Shown here piece after piece: positions 16,633 to 24,933 of a stretch of 64,000 bases of DNA (positions are counted from its first letter, which is position 1; each line of letters opens with the position of its first letter). The stretch is from contig MENI01000026.1 of assembly GCA_001768195.1 (NCBI GenBank), positions 102,523 to 166,522 on the forward strand, read 5' to 3'. The notes beneath the pieces were generated by a model. That model was not told where the DNA came from. It did not search any database and was given only the letters and a program-made list of their open reading frames with translations. This stretch comes from Bacteroidetes bacterium GWA2_40_15. Its GTDB lineage: Bacteria; Bacteroidota; Bacteroidia; Bacteroidales; VadinHA17. A program made the translations under genes and the position numbers.

Positions 16633-18777
16633 CTATTTTGAATTAATCCGTACAGAATAAAACTCTTCCAAACGATCAATTGTCAAAGTGCTGTTTTTGA
16701 ATTTCAGATTGCTATTATCAGAACCGTAAATTATATCTGCAGATTCTATCATAAATGGCAGCTCAACAATAATATTTTCAACAGGTATTAAATCCCTGAA
16801 CGGTCTTTGCGAACTGCTGCTGGTATTAACCAGAGACAACTGGAATGTCCCCGGACCGGATTCACTTTTATTCAGACAGACATGTACAGATGCCGGTGCA
16901 TTGGTATTAAGAACCTGTAACTTACCTAACAGATGATCAATAGAATTTGTCAGCAGCTGATCATAATCCGGGTGCCCAATCGTATAATTCAGTTTATCGA
17001 TTTCATTGGCAAAATAGACAGACTCTCCATTCCCAAAACGGTTGTTCACCATTATCGGATAGTCTGATTCCCATTTAGCAGGAAAAGCGTATTCAGGGGG
17101 CTGGTTATTGATTTTTGGCAAATATCCCGTAATTATTTCAGATCCGGCTAAAGCTTTTGTCATCAGAGTCCGGCCACCATTATGCAATAAATCAGTCTGT
17201 TCCATACCTGCTACCAAATCATTTCTGCTTACAATTTTCTGGTAGCAATCCATTTCAGTATTTACAACCTGATTCAGATAGCTAACTCCGAAAACCTCGC
17301 TAAGTCCAAACTCTTTTCTGGCAGCTCCCTGTTCATTATACAGGGAGGTTTTAAAGGTCGCAATTAACTTTCCGCCCTGTCTGACCCAATCCTTTATCAG
17401 CTCAACATGTTCTTCACTCAGTGCTGCAACATCAGGCATGAATAGCACTTTGAATTCCTTCAGTTTTTCCGCAGTCAGCATCTTATCAGACACAAATCCG
17501 TATTGATAATGATTTTCCATAAACAGTCTTTGAACTCCTCTCATTGATCCTGAAAAATCATTATCGCCCAGGAGTTCCCCTGAAGGTTTGGAATACATAA
17601 TACCGATATCAGTAACAGGTTGCAGCTGTTTTAGAAGCACCTCATTATCCATCAGATATTTGTAAGCATCAGTAGCCAGGTAAGCATTGCGGGCATCAGG
17701 AGCATTGGCCGGATAATAACCATTGAAGTAGCAATTCCAGAACCCGCCGCCGGCAGCAGCTGCCTCCCAGAGCCACAGGCGGGAATCGAGCGGAGGATCA
17801 TATATATATCGGTGCTCTGTACCATTGCCTCCAAAAAGAATAACCGGAGCTTTATCGGGTTCAAGAGATTTCAGGAACTTAACAATAGCTGTTGGATAAT
17901 AAATATCCTTATATTCCACATCCTGAGCATTATCAGCAAGAAAGGCCACTATCACAAAAAAATCAAAATATTCAGCTGCACTGTAAAGGCTGATTCCGGT
18001 ATGTTTCTGCTGTTCAATCTTATACATATCAAATACCTCAGCCGCGTATGTTTTGTCTTTTCCATATTTTTTCACAGTTCCCCGCATCAGTTCAAGCTGT
18101 CTGCCTGCATTACCGTCATTCCAGCGATAATATTCCTCCCACTCTTCCTTAGAGCTGCTTTTAACCGGAATTTCTTTGCCTGCCGTATGATTAAAATCTT
18201 TTTTGCAGCGATCGCAATAGCAGGTATTGTGGAAGTTAACTGCATTATGCCATATACCATCCAGCTTATATTTCACCATCAGCTGCTCAATAAACTCCAC
18301 TGCATGTTCATTGCGGTAATAACTATTATAACAGGGAGCATATAGTTCGGGAGTGGTATAATTCAGGACTATTGGGTTTCCTTTTTCATCCCTGGCAAAC
18401 CAGTCGGGGTGCTGGTCATACCTTTTTTTGTCAACTCCCCGGAAATCCACACGGGCAATCACCTTAATATTGGCTCTGTGGCATCCGTCTGCAATATCAG
18501 CAAGCAGATCCCTTTTGCCGATATATGGATTAACATTTGCCATCGGTAAAGTATTCTGAAAAAAATCAATAATACCTCCACCGTTTACAACCAGAGTACT
18601 AGCATGAGTAGCATTCATATACTTTACAAGGCTGTCTACATTATAATCAGCTGCATCCGGTTGTCTTAATACGGTCTGTAAAATCCGCATTGGTTTCTGG
18701 TACCAGTAATCTGTAATGCCTTGTTGCGCCATTGAATTAACGGTAACAAACAATGCAAGGAGGAGAATATTTTTCAT
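16633..18777 (-). CDS. Secreted GHL6-type glycoside hydrolase-like protein
   Basis: 714 residues with a signal peptide (about 1-18, cleavage after SMAQ). The N-terminal half resembles the hypothetical glycoside hydrolase GHL6/GH42-like TIM barrel: DSLVKYMNATHASTLVVNGGG, IARVDFRGVDKKRYDQHPDWFARDEKG, DGIWHNAVNFHNTCYCDRCKKDF. That last phrase has a zinc-ribbon-like Cys trio common in this group. The middle (about 375-560) resembles the beta-galactosidase trimerisation domain (DKMLTAEKLKEFKVLFMPDVAALSEEHVELIKDWVRQGGKLIATF). A beta-rich C-terminal domain ends the protein. Substrate is unknown; a plant or algal glycan is plausible. The gene follows a broken phzF, 10 bp upstream. Confidence 0.8.
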   Translation of the reverse strand: MKNILLLALFVTVNSMAQQGITDYWYQKPMRILQTVLRQPDAADYNVDSLVKYMNATHASTLVVNGGGIIDFFQNTLPMANVNPYIGKRDLLADIADGCHRANIKVIARVDFRGVDKKRYDQHPDWFARDEKGNPIVLNYTTPELYAPCYNSYYRNEHAVEFIEQLMVKYKLDGIWHNAVNFHNTCYCDRCKKDFNHTAGKEIPVKSSSKEEWEEYYRWNDGNAGRQLELMRGTVKKYGKDKTYAAEVFDMYKIEQQKHTGISLYSAAEYFDFFVIVAFLADNAQDVEYKDIYYPTAIVKFLKSLEPDKAPVILFGGNGTEHRYIYDPPLDSRLWLWEAAAAGGGFWNCYFNGYYPANAPDARNAYLATDAYKYLMDNEVLLKQLQPVTDIGIMYSKPSGELLGDNDFSGSMRGVQRLFMENHYQYGFVSDKMLTAEKLKEFKVLFMPDVAALSEEHVELIKDWVRQGGKLIATFKTSLYNEQGAARKEFGLSEVFGVSYLNQVVNTEMDCYQKIVSRNDLVAGMEQTDLLHNGGRTLMTKALAGSEIITGYLPKINNQPPEYAFPAKWESDYPIMVNNRFGNGESVYFANEIDKLNYTIGHPDYDQLLTNSIDHLLGKLQVLNTNAPASVHVCLNKSESGPGTFQLSLVNTSSSSQRPFRDLIPVENIIVELPFMIESADIIYGSDNSNLKFKNSTLTIDRLEEFYSVRINSK

Positions 18778-18787
18778 AAAATTTCAG

Positions 18788-19062
18788 TTACCTGTTAAAT
18801 TTATGTTCCCAGCCATATATAACATAGGCTGAGGCAAGGGTAGCATGTCCGCAAAGATCGACCTCCGTTGTCGCTGTGAACCATCTTATTTTAAACTGAT
18901 TATCTTCCTTTACATAAAATGCCGTTTCTGAAAGATTATTCTCCATTGCGATCTTCTGCAAAATGTCATCGCTTAACCATGAATCAAGGGACAAACTGCA
19001 GCTGGATTGCCATGAAAAATCCTGTCAGTAAATGCGTCAATCTGATAAATCGTGTGTTTCAT
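18788..19062 (-). pseudogene. phzF-family relic, frameshifted and 3'-truncated
   Basis: From an ATG at 19062 the frame reads an intact PhzF N-terminus (KHTIYQIDAFTDRIF, HGNPAAVCPL). One base is missing in the run CCC near 18993-18996, so the frame shifts; the next 67 codons continue the family sequence in the other frame (LDSWLSDDILQKIAMENN, SETAFYV, IRWFTATTEVDLCGHATLASAYVIYG). It then ends after WEHKFNR, with the last two thirds of a roughly 270-residue protein gone. PhzF relatives are cytoplasmic isomerases or epimerases of unknown substrate outside phenazine pathways. The stop is 10 bp before the GHL6-type start, so a deletion probably joined the two. Confidence 0.88.
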
Positions 19063-19137
19063 TATTATTGCCCTGTTATTTGATGCCAATTTAAGAAATA
19101 ATAATCTAATTGTTATTTTGATTTCTTTGAGTAAAAC

Positions 19138-19163
19138 CTGACTGTTAACATATTAACAGTCAG
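19138..19163. repeat. Perfect 11-bp inverted repeat (operator- or terminator-like)
   Basis: CTGACTGTTAA (19138-19148), four-base spacer CATA, then TTAACAGTCAG (19153-19163). It lies between the divergent phzF relic and polyprenyl synthetase gene. On the minus strand it is followed by GGTTTTAC, a weak T run. A transcription-factor operator seems at least as likely as a terminator. A minus-strand -7 match (TAATTTTG, 19178-19185) is close by, which favours an operator for the phzF/hydrolase unit. Confidence 0.55.
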
Positions 19164-19277
19164 CGCAAGCCCTGATTCAAAATTAAACAAAAGAAATAAC
19201 AGGAAGGTCCTCAACATAAAATATTTTGTCGCATCCGTCTGTTTTAACAGTAAATTCGCATGAATGATTATTTTATG

Positions 19278-19285
19278 TAAGTTTG
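19278..19285 (+). promoter_or_regulatory. Candidate -7 box for polyprenyl synthetase
   Basis: TAAGTTTG matches TAnnTTTG 11 bp before the ATG at 19296. The implied leader is only a few bases if 19296 is used and slightly longer if the second ATG at 19302 is the start. Confidence 0.35.
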
Positions 19286-19295
19286 AAGATAATAA

Positions 19296-20276
19296 ATGCT
19301 TATGCCGGTTCTGGATAAAATAAAGAAGCCCATTGAAAAGGAGATGGCTGAATTTGAGGCCTACTTCGGAAGAACTATGCGAAGTGATATTCCTCTGCTG
19401 AATATTATACTCAATTATATTTTACGTCGCAAGGGCAAACAAATGAGGCCGTTGCTGGTCTTTCTGACTGCTAAACTCAACGGCATTATTTCAGAGCCTA
19501 CATTTGTTGCAGCTACATTCATCGAGCTGCTGCACACAGCATCGATTGTTCATGATGACGTTGTAGATGATGCCGGTGAAAGAAGAGGAGCTCTCTCTAT
19601 AAATGCCCTGTGGAACTCGAAAATTGCAGTGCTGGTCGGAGATTATATGCTTTCAAAAGGAATGCTTATCAGTGTGGAAAAGAACCGCTATGACATGCTT
19701 GAAATAGTTTCGGAAGCTGTTAAATCGATGAGTGAGGGAGAACTTCTGCAGCTGCAGAAGTCAAGGAAGCTTAATATCACCGAAAAGGATTATTTCAGGA
19801 TTATTCTGAGCAAGACCGCAGCATTGATTGCTGCATGTACAGCCTGTGGAGCAAGGTCGGTAACTGATAATTCTGATACCATACAGTTAATGAAGGAGTT
19901 CGGGGAGAACATAGGAGTTGCTTTCCAGATAAAGGATGATCTTCTTGATTATGAAGGCACCGGGCTAACCGGAAAAGCTCCGGGTAATGATATTAAGGAA
20001 AAGAAAATTACACTTCCTCTCATATATGCCCTGGAACAATCCTCAAATTCCAAAAAGCGTAATATACTAAACATACTCAGGAACAAAAAGAAATCGAAAT
20101 CTGAGATTGCCGAAGTGATAAGCTTTGTATCAGAGTATGGCGGTATGGCATATGCTGAAATTAAAATGAATCAGTACCGCGATAAAGCACTTGCCATTCT
20201 TGATTCCTATCCCGATTCAAATACAAGGAACTCTCTCAAGGAATTTGTTTTCTATACAACCGCCCGGAAGAAATAA
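19296..20276 (+). CDS. Polyprenyl diphosphate synthase (octaprenyl/heptaprenyl type)
   Basis: Trans-isoprenyl diphosphate synthase, 326 residues, which extends farnesyl or geranyl diphosphate with isopentenyl units to build the menaquinone side chain. That product is the quinone used by the act complex. The first Asp-rich motif is HDDVVDDAGERRG (about 85-97) and the second is QIKDDLLDYEGTG (about 207-219); KGKQMRPLLV is the substrate-binding loop. Small residues before the first motif suit a long-chain product, but chain length cannot be fixed by eye. A second ATG at 19302 is an equally good start. Confidence 0.93.
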   Translation: MLMPVLDKIKKPIEKEMAEFEAYFGRTMRSDIPLLNIILNYILRRKGKQMRPLLVFLTAKLNGIISEPTFVAATFIELLHTASIVHDDVVDDAGERRGALSINALWNSKIAVLVGDYMLSKGMLISVEKNRYDMLEIVSEAVKSMSEGELLQLQKSRKLNITEKDYFRIILSKTAALIAACTACGARSVTDNSDTIQLMKEFGENIGVAFQIKDDLLDYEGTGLTGKAPGNDIKEKKITLPLIYALEQSSNSKKRNILNILRNKKKSKSEIAEVISFVSEYGGMAYAEIKMNQYRDKALAILDSYPDSNTRNSLKEFVFYTTARKK

Positions 20277-20294
20277 GAATAAACGAATTGTCAG

Positions 20295-21581
20295 TTACCC
20301 CTCTGCAACAAGCTGAATCTTTGCCACTTTTTTAAGGTCGTTTACATATTTTCTTGAACCGAGCCAGAACAGCAAAGCTCCTATTATCAGCACAAATGGC
20401 AAAGATTCCAGGGCTGTTTTTATATTGGTGAGATCATAGATCTTTCCAATAACAATCGGTGCCATTGAAGCTCCGAGAAGATTCTGAACAACAACAGCTA
20501 TGGCATATGAAGTTGCTCTCATTCCCGGATGAATTACATCCTGAGTGACAGCGGCAGCTCCTGAAATAAACATTAATACAAGTACCCCAAATAAAAGTAG
20601 GACAATATACTGCACTGACCCCTGCAGCAATGCCAGGGCAATAAACAGGGTTACAGCAGCCACCAGTGTTGACAGGGCAGGAAAAACAAGCCTGGCATTA
20701 TCTCTGGTTCTGCGCCACCTGTCTGTAAGTATTCCTCCCAGAGGGGCACCAACAATTGCAAGCATCATAACAATACTAGCCATTTGTCCGGCCTTATCCT
20801 GAGGTACACCACGCACTTTTTCGAAATATGTAGGAAGCCATGTAAGCAATGAAGTTGTAACAAAAACCACTGCTGCCATTCCAAAATATGTAAATAATAA
20901 TGATGGTCTTGATATAAATTCCTTTACCATATCTTTCTTCTCCATCTTCACTGTGTTATTGCTTTTGTCAATAAAGGAGAGATCTACGGTTTTATAATCT
21001 TTCACAAAGAGGAAAAGGATTGCAACTATCAATCCCGGAATTGCAACAATCCCGAAAGCATGTTTCCATCCAAGTTTAATTGCTATCATACCGCCAAGCA
21101 GCACTCCTATAGCTGATCCGAGAGGAATGGCAGCATTCCATATACCAATCATTCTGGCACGCTTATCTATAGGATAAAGCCCTGATATCATTGCACTTCC
21201 GCCCGGTGCATAACCCGCTTCACCTACTCCGATAAGTAACCTGGCCATAAAAAGCTGTACGAAATTCCCGGTCAGGGCACAAAGCGCTGTTGCAAGACTC
21301 CATAAAATAGCCATTACACCTATTGTTTTGGTCCGGCTCCACCTGTCAACCAGTATTGAAACCGGAAATGTTAGAAGCACAATTGCCCAATATACAGCCG
21401 ATACAAGCAAGCCGCTCTGGGTATGGGTAATACCCCAGTCCCTTTCAATTGAGGTAAACATTGATGTTACTACCATTCTGTCGATATAATCAAACATATA
21501 CAACAGGAAAAGGAGTACAAAAACATAGTTAGAGTATCCTTTTGAAAAAAGATACCCAGTTCGGTCTTCGGACTTTTTCAT
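20295..21581 (-). CDS. Major facilitator superfamily transporter
   Basis: 428 residues and 12 predicted helices. The first helix carries LLYMFDYIDRMVVTSM and the loop after helix 2 is LVDRWSRTKTIG, the MFS motif A. ARLLIGVGEAGYAPGGSAMISGLYPIDKRARMIGIWNAAIPLGSAIG is typical of the anion:cation symporter/spinster-like branch. Such carriers take up organic acids, hexuronates or similar anions; the substrate is not readable from sequence. Stands alone, convergent with the polyprenyl synthetase (18-bp gap). Confidence 0.92.
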   Translation of the reverse strand: MKKSEDRTGYLFSKGYSNYVFVLLFLLYMFDYIDRMVVTSMFTSIERDWGITHTQSGLLVSAVYWAIVLLTFPVSILVDRWSRTKTIGVMAILWSLATALCALTGNFVQLFMARLLIGVGEAGYAPGGSAMISGLYPIDKRARMIGIWNAAIPLGSAIGVLLGGMIAIKLGWKHAFGIVAIPGLIVAILFLFVKDYKTVDLSFIDKSNNTVKMEKKDMVKEFISRPSLLFTYFGMAAVVFVTTSLLTWLPTYFEKVRGVPQDKAGQMASIVMMLAIVGAPLGGILTDRWRRTRDNARLVFPALSTLVAAVTLFIALALLQGSVQYIVLLLFGVLVLMFISGAAAVTQDVIHPGMRATSYAIAVVVQNLLGASMAPIVIGKIYDLTNIKTALESLPFVLIIGALLFWLGSRKYVNDLKKVAKIQLVAEG

Positions 21582-21717
21582 ATTGATTGACTATTTGTGA
21601 GATCTGTTACAGCAAGTAAGTAAAAAAATATGTCCATTGTTATTTTTTTATTATTTTAAAGTCTTTATACCCATTGGTTAATCTAAAGTAAAACAAGACT
21701 TTCAAAAAATTAAAAAA

Positions 21718-22167
21718 ATGGCATCACTGAAACAGATTGAAGAGTTTATGGCCGCTACACCAGTGGCTTTTGTAGGCGTTTCGCGCAACCCAAAAAAATT
21801 CGGACATGCAGCATTCAAAGAATTAAAGGAAAAAGGGCTGGACATTATCCCAGTCAATCCCCTTGCAGATGAAATACTCGGGATAAAGGCTTACAGGGAT
21901 GTAAAATCCATGCCTCCGGAAGTGAAAGGGGTTATAATAATGACAAGGAAGGATCAGACTGCCGGTATTGTAAGGGATGCGAGAGAAAAGGGGATTAATA
22001 ACATTTGGATTCAGCAGATGGCTGACAGCAGGGAAGCGCTCAGGGATCTTGAAGGAAGCGGCATCAACTATGTTACCGGAGAATGTATCCTTATGCATTA
22101 TAAACCACACAGCATTCATAAATTTCACAAAGGTATAAGGAAGTTCTTGGGGGTATTCCCAAAATAG
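21718..22167 (+). CDS. CoA-binding domain protein
   Basis: 149 residues forming a single Rossmann-type CoA-binding domain: VAFVGVSRNPKKFGHAAFKELKEKG, IIPVNPLADEILGIKAYRDVKSMPPEVKGVIIMTRKD, NIWIQQMADSREALR, GECILMHYKPHSIHKFHKGIRKFLG. It matches the CoA_binding_2 (YccU-like) family. Ligand-binding role without known enzymatic activity. It is followed by a thioesterase gene 37 bp away, which suits an acyl-CoA context, then an aldo-keto reductase and a lactonase-like gene on the same strand. Confidence 0.9.
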   Translation: MASLKQIEEFMAATPVAFVGVSRNPKKFGHAAFKELKEKGLDIIPVNPLADEILGIKAYRDVKSMPPEVKGVIIMTRKDQTAGIVRDAREKGINNIWIQQMADSREALRDLEGSGINYVTGECILMHYKPHSIHKFHKGIRKFLGVFPK

Positions 22168-22204
22168 TTAAATTGCAGTTGATATTCCGTAAGGATACAT
22201 CAAT

Positions 22205-22609
22205 ATGGAAATTTCGGATTATAAGTTCAGCCTGGAATTCTCTGTGAGGGATTATGAATGTGATATTCAGGGTGTCGTAAATAATGCAAACTATCAGCAC
22301 TACCTCGAGCACGCCAGGCATGAATACCTTATTTCAAAAGGTATAAGTTTTTCGCGGTTGCATGATGAGGGAATTGATCTGATTGTCTTAAAGGTTGAAA
22401 TTGATTACATATTTCCATTAAGAAGTATGGATCGTTTCATTGTAACTGTCGATATACAAAGGGAAGGAAATGTACGCCTTGCATTCTTACAGAACATTTT
22501 CAGGATTCCGGATATTAAGCTGATTGCCCGTGGAAAAGTTACCGGGGTTGCAACAAAAAAGGGGAAACCGGTGGCTCCCGGAAATCTCATTGAACTGCTT
22601 GGATTATAA
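22205..22609 (+). CDS. Acyl-CoA thioesterase (hotdog, 4HBT type)
   Basis: 134 residues, single hotdog domain. The catalytic-site phrase YECDIQGVVNNANYQHYLEHARHEYL contains the Asp and the small-residue turn of 4-hydroxybenzoyl-CoA thioesterase relatives. LKVEIDYIFPLRSMDRFIVTVDIQREGNVRLAFLQNIF forms the central sheet. Likely cleaves short or aromatic acyl-CoA in the cytoplasm; substrate unknown. Lies between the CoA-binding protein and the aldo-keto reductase, with gaps of 37 and 28 bp. Confidence 0.92.
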   Translation: MEISDYKFSLEFSVRDYECDIQGVVNNANYQHYLEHARHEYLISKGISFSRLHDEGIDLIVLKVEIDYIFPLRSMDRFIVTVDIQREGNVRLAFLQNIFRIPDIKLIARGKVTGVATKKGKPVAPGNLIELLGL

Positions 22610-22637
22610 ATAATATACCATAAACATCTCGAACAAG

Positions 22638-23546
22638 ATGAGTAAAATACTGACAAGGAGAGAGTTCCTTACAAGAACAGTCAGTGCCGGGGCTGCGACA
22701 ATCATTCTCGGGAATACTTCCTTAGCTCCGGGGATCAATAAATCTGTTCGGATAAAGGATCCCCTGCAGATGGTAACCCTTGGCAATACAGGAATTAAAA
22801 CAACATTTCTGGGTATGGGTACCGGTTTCAGCGGGGGCAACCGTTCATCAAATATCACCAGAGCAGGTGTGGCAGAATCACTTATCCGTCAGGCGTATGA
22901 AAAGGGCATCCGTTTCTTTGACTGTGCCGATTCCTATGGAACTCATCCATATACAGCTACGGCACTTAAGGGATTTCCAAGGGAAGAATATACTGTTTTT
23001 ACTAAAATGTGGGTGGGGCAGGGAGGAGTTCCTGAACCGGAACGCCCTGAGGCGGATGTTGTTGTGGAGAGATTCAGGAAAGAACTGGACTCCGACTATA
23101 TAGACCTTGTGCAGATCCATTGCATGACTGACGCTCTCTGGACAGACAGGCAAAAAAGGCAAATGGATAAACTTGAAAACCTTAAGGCAAAAAACATAAT
23201 CAGGGCACACGGTGTTTCTGTTCATTCACTGGAGGCCATGGAAGCTGCCGCTGACTCTCCATGGGTTGATGTAATACATGTACGGGTAAACCCATATGGT
23301 GAGGCAATGGATAAGAAAGACCCTTCTCTGGTTATACCTGTAATTGAGAAACTTCATAAATCCGGGAAAGGTGTAATAGGTATGAAATTGATTGGAAACG
23401 GTAATTTCAGGAACGATTCCGATAAGATTGATGCTTCACTTAATTATGTATTGGGGCTTGGCACTGTTGACCTGATTACTGTCGGCTTTGAAAATCCGGA
23501 GCAAATTGACAATTACCTTGCAAGAATCAGGAATGCAATTGCCTGA
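22638..23546 (+). CDS. Exported aldo/keto reductase (Tat signal)
   Basis: 302 residues. The N-terminus is a Tat-type signal, TRREFLTRTVSAGAATIILG. The mature protein is an aldo-keto reductase barrel with all four catalytic positions visible: Asp and Tyr in FFDCADSYGTHPYT, Lys in VFTKMW, His in LVQIHCMTD. These enzymes reduce carbonyls with NADPH, but export by Tat raises the question of how cofactor is kept; Tat export of folded, cofactor-loaded protein would answer it. Precedes the SMP-30-like gene by 32 bp, so the pair may handle sugar oxidation in the periplasm. Confidence 0.9.
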   Translation: MSKILTRREFLTRTVSAGAATIILGNTSLAPGINKSVRIKDPLQMVTLGNTGIKTTFLGMGTGFSGGNRSSNITRAGVAESLIRQAYEKGIRFFDCADSYGTHPYTATALKGFPREEYTVFTKMWVGQGGVPEPERPEADVVVERFRKELDSDYIDLVQIHCMTDALWTDRQKRQMDKLENLKAKNIIRAHGVSVHSLEAMEAAADSPWVDVIHVRVNPYGEAMDKKDPSLVIPVIEKLHKSGKGVIGMKLIGNGNFRNDSDKIDASLNYVLGLGTVDLITVGFENPEQIDNYLARIRNAIA

Positions 23547-23578
23547 AATTGAATTGTATCCATTTAATATATTTAATT

Positions 23579-24481
23579 ATGAAAAGCAGGAATTTATTTC
23601 TCTCTTTATTACTCTTTTTAGTTTTATGCAGCTTTGTAAAGGATGACGGGTTAAACAGCATAATACAGGATGGCGCACAGCTTGAAAAACTTGCAGATGG
23701 ATTCCTGTTCACGGAAGGTCCCTCTGCTGATTCGGAAGGAAGTGTTTTCTTTACTGATCAGCCTAACGACAGAATAATGGTATGGCGTTCTTCCGGAGTT
23801 CTTGAAACATTTCTTCAGCCAAGCGGCAGGTCGAACGGACTGTCATTCGACAATAGCGGAAATCTCTGGGCATGTGCTGACGAAAAGAACGAATTATGGA
23901 TGGTGGGAAAAGATAAAAAGATCAGTACTTTTCCTTTCAGGTACAAGGAGCAGCTGCTGAATGGCCCAAATGATCTCTGGATAACATCTGATGGCGGCAT
24001 TTATTTCACTGATCCGTTCTACAAAAGACCATGGTGGGAACATACATCAATGCCCCAGGAGATACAGGGAGTATTTTTCATCAGCCCCGATAAGAAGATG
24101 GTAACCAGGATTATTGATGACCTTAAACAACCCAACGGAATTGTCGGTACTCCTGATGGCAAAACACTTTTTGTTGCTGACATCGGAGCAAATAAAACCT
24201 GGAAATATACTATCAAAAAGGATGGTACAGTTGTAAATAAGGAGTTGTTTTGCGAACTGGGTTCTGATGGTATGACAATAGATTCGAAGGGGAATATTTA
24301 TCTTACGGGAAAAGGAGTTACTGTGTTTGATAAAACCGGGAAGCAGATCGGAAATATTCAGGTTCCTGAAAACTGGACAGCAAATGTTTGCTTTGGGGAT
24401 AAGGATCTGAAAAGTCTGTTTATAACAGCGAGCAAAGGTCTTTATCGTATAAAACTTAAAGTTAAGGGAACCCGGGGATAA
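23579..24481 (+). CDS. Secreted SMP-30/gluconolactonase-like protein
   Basis: 300 residues from the ATG at 23579; an upstream TTG at 23549 is in frame but would place ten residues before the signal peptide. Signal sequence RNLFLSLLLFLVLCSFV, then a six-bladed propeller: DGFLFTEGPSADSEGSVFFTDQPNDRI, RSNGLSFDNSGNLWACADEKNELW, NGPNDLWITSDGGIYFTDPFYKRPWW, QPNGIVGTPDGKTLFVADIG. The Glu in TEGP and the Asn/Asp positions are the metal ligands of the family. Probably a periplasmic lactonase that hydrolyses sugar lactones, in line with the adjacent aldo-keto reductase. Confidence 0.92.
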   Translation: MKSRNLFLSLLLFLVLCSFVKDDGLNSIIQDGAQLEKLADGFLFTEGPSADSEGSVFFTDQPNDRIMVWRSSGVLETFLQPSGRSNGLSFDNSGNLWACADEKNELWMVGKDKKISTFPFRYKEQLLNGPNDLWITSDGGIYFTDPFYKRPWWEHTSMPQEIQGVFFISPDKKMVTRIIDDLKQPNGIVGTPDGKTLFVADIGANKTWKYTIKKDGTVVNKELFCELGSDGMTIDSKGNIYLTGKGVTVFDKTGKQIGNIQVPENWTANVCFGDKDLKSLFITASKGLYRIKLKVKGTRG

Positions 24482-24566
24482 CGAATATTTTTCTACGTGA
24501 ATCTTATAATTTTATGAACATTCTGTAAGAAGCTTCATTTTATTATTTAAAATCATCTATTTTTAG

Positions 24567-24589
24567 CAACTGATTATAATGATCAGTTG
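24567..24589. repeat. Inverted repeat after SMP-30 gene
   Basis: CAACTGAT (24567-24574) and ATCAGTTG (24582-24589) form a perfect 8-bp stem with a seven-base loop, 85 bp past the SMP-30 stop and 43 bp before ywbE. It could be a terminator without a strong T run, or an operator for ywbE. Confidence 0.4.
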
Positions 24590-24631
24590 GATAATTTGTA
24601 TTATGATTTTCAATATAAAGAAAATAAGACT

Positions 24632-24829
24632 ATGGCTATGGACGGAACACGCAGAGCAGATATTAAGCCAGGTAGTGAAGTTATGGTTGAATTATCAGAA
24701 CATAAACGCTCAGGACGCCTTACCGGGGGAAGGGTAAAGGAGATCCTTACTTCATCTCCCAATCATCCTCATGGTATAAAAGTAATGCTGGAAACCGGAC
24801 AGGTGGGAAGAATCAAGCAAATCAGGTAG
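24632..24829 (+). CDS. YwbE-family small protein (DUF2196)
   Basis: 65 residues from the ATG at 24632 (a second ATG at 24638 is also possible). Matches the YwbE family along its full length: RADIKPGSEVMVELSEHKRSGRLTGGRVKEILTSSPNHPHGIKVMLETGQVGRIKQI. The HPHGIKVxLExGQVGR phrase is diagnostic. The function of the family is unknown; the fold is a small SH3-like beta barrel, which suggests nucleic-acid or ribosome contact. The longer open frame from 24587 adds a low-complexity tail that relatives lack, so the ATG is preferred. Confidence 0.88.
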   Translation: MAMDGTRRADIKPGSEVMVELSEHKRSGRLTGGRVKEILTSSPNHPHGIKVMLETGQVGRIKQIR

Positions 24830-24863
24830 GCCGGGCTACTAATTTTAAAACCATATTTTTACT

Positions 24864-24871
24864 TATCTTTG
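24864..24871 (+). promoter_or_regulatory. -7 promoter box for phosphofructokinase
   Basis: TATCTTTG, an exact TAnnTTTG match, 62 bp before the ATG at 24934. No clear -33 element. Confidence 0.5.
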
Positions 24872-24933
24872 ATACTCCTGTAAACAATTATGTTTTCAGG
24901 AAGGTATTTGTGTTAACCTTTATTGATGCAAAG

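Noticed and set aside
18178-18240. Zinc-finger DNA-binding protein signal (CYCDRC)
   Set aside because: The Cys trio lies within the secreted glycoside-hydrolase-like barrel and is common in that group.
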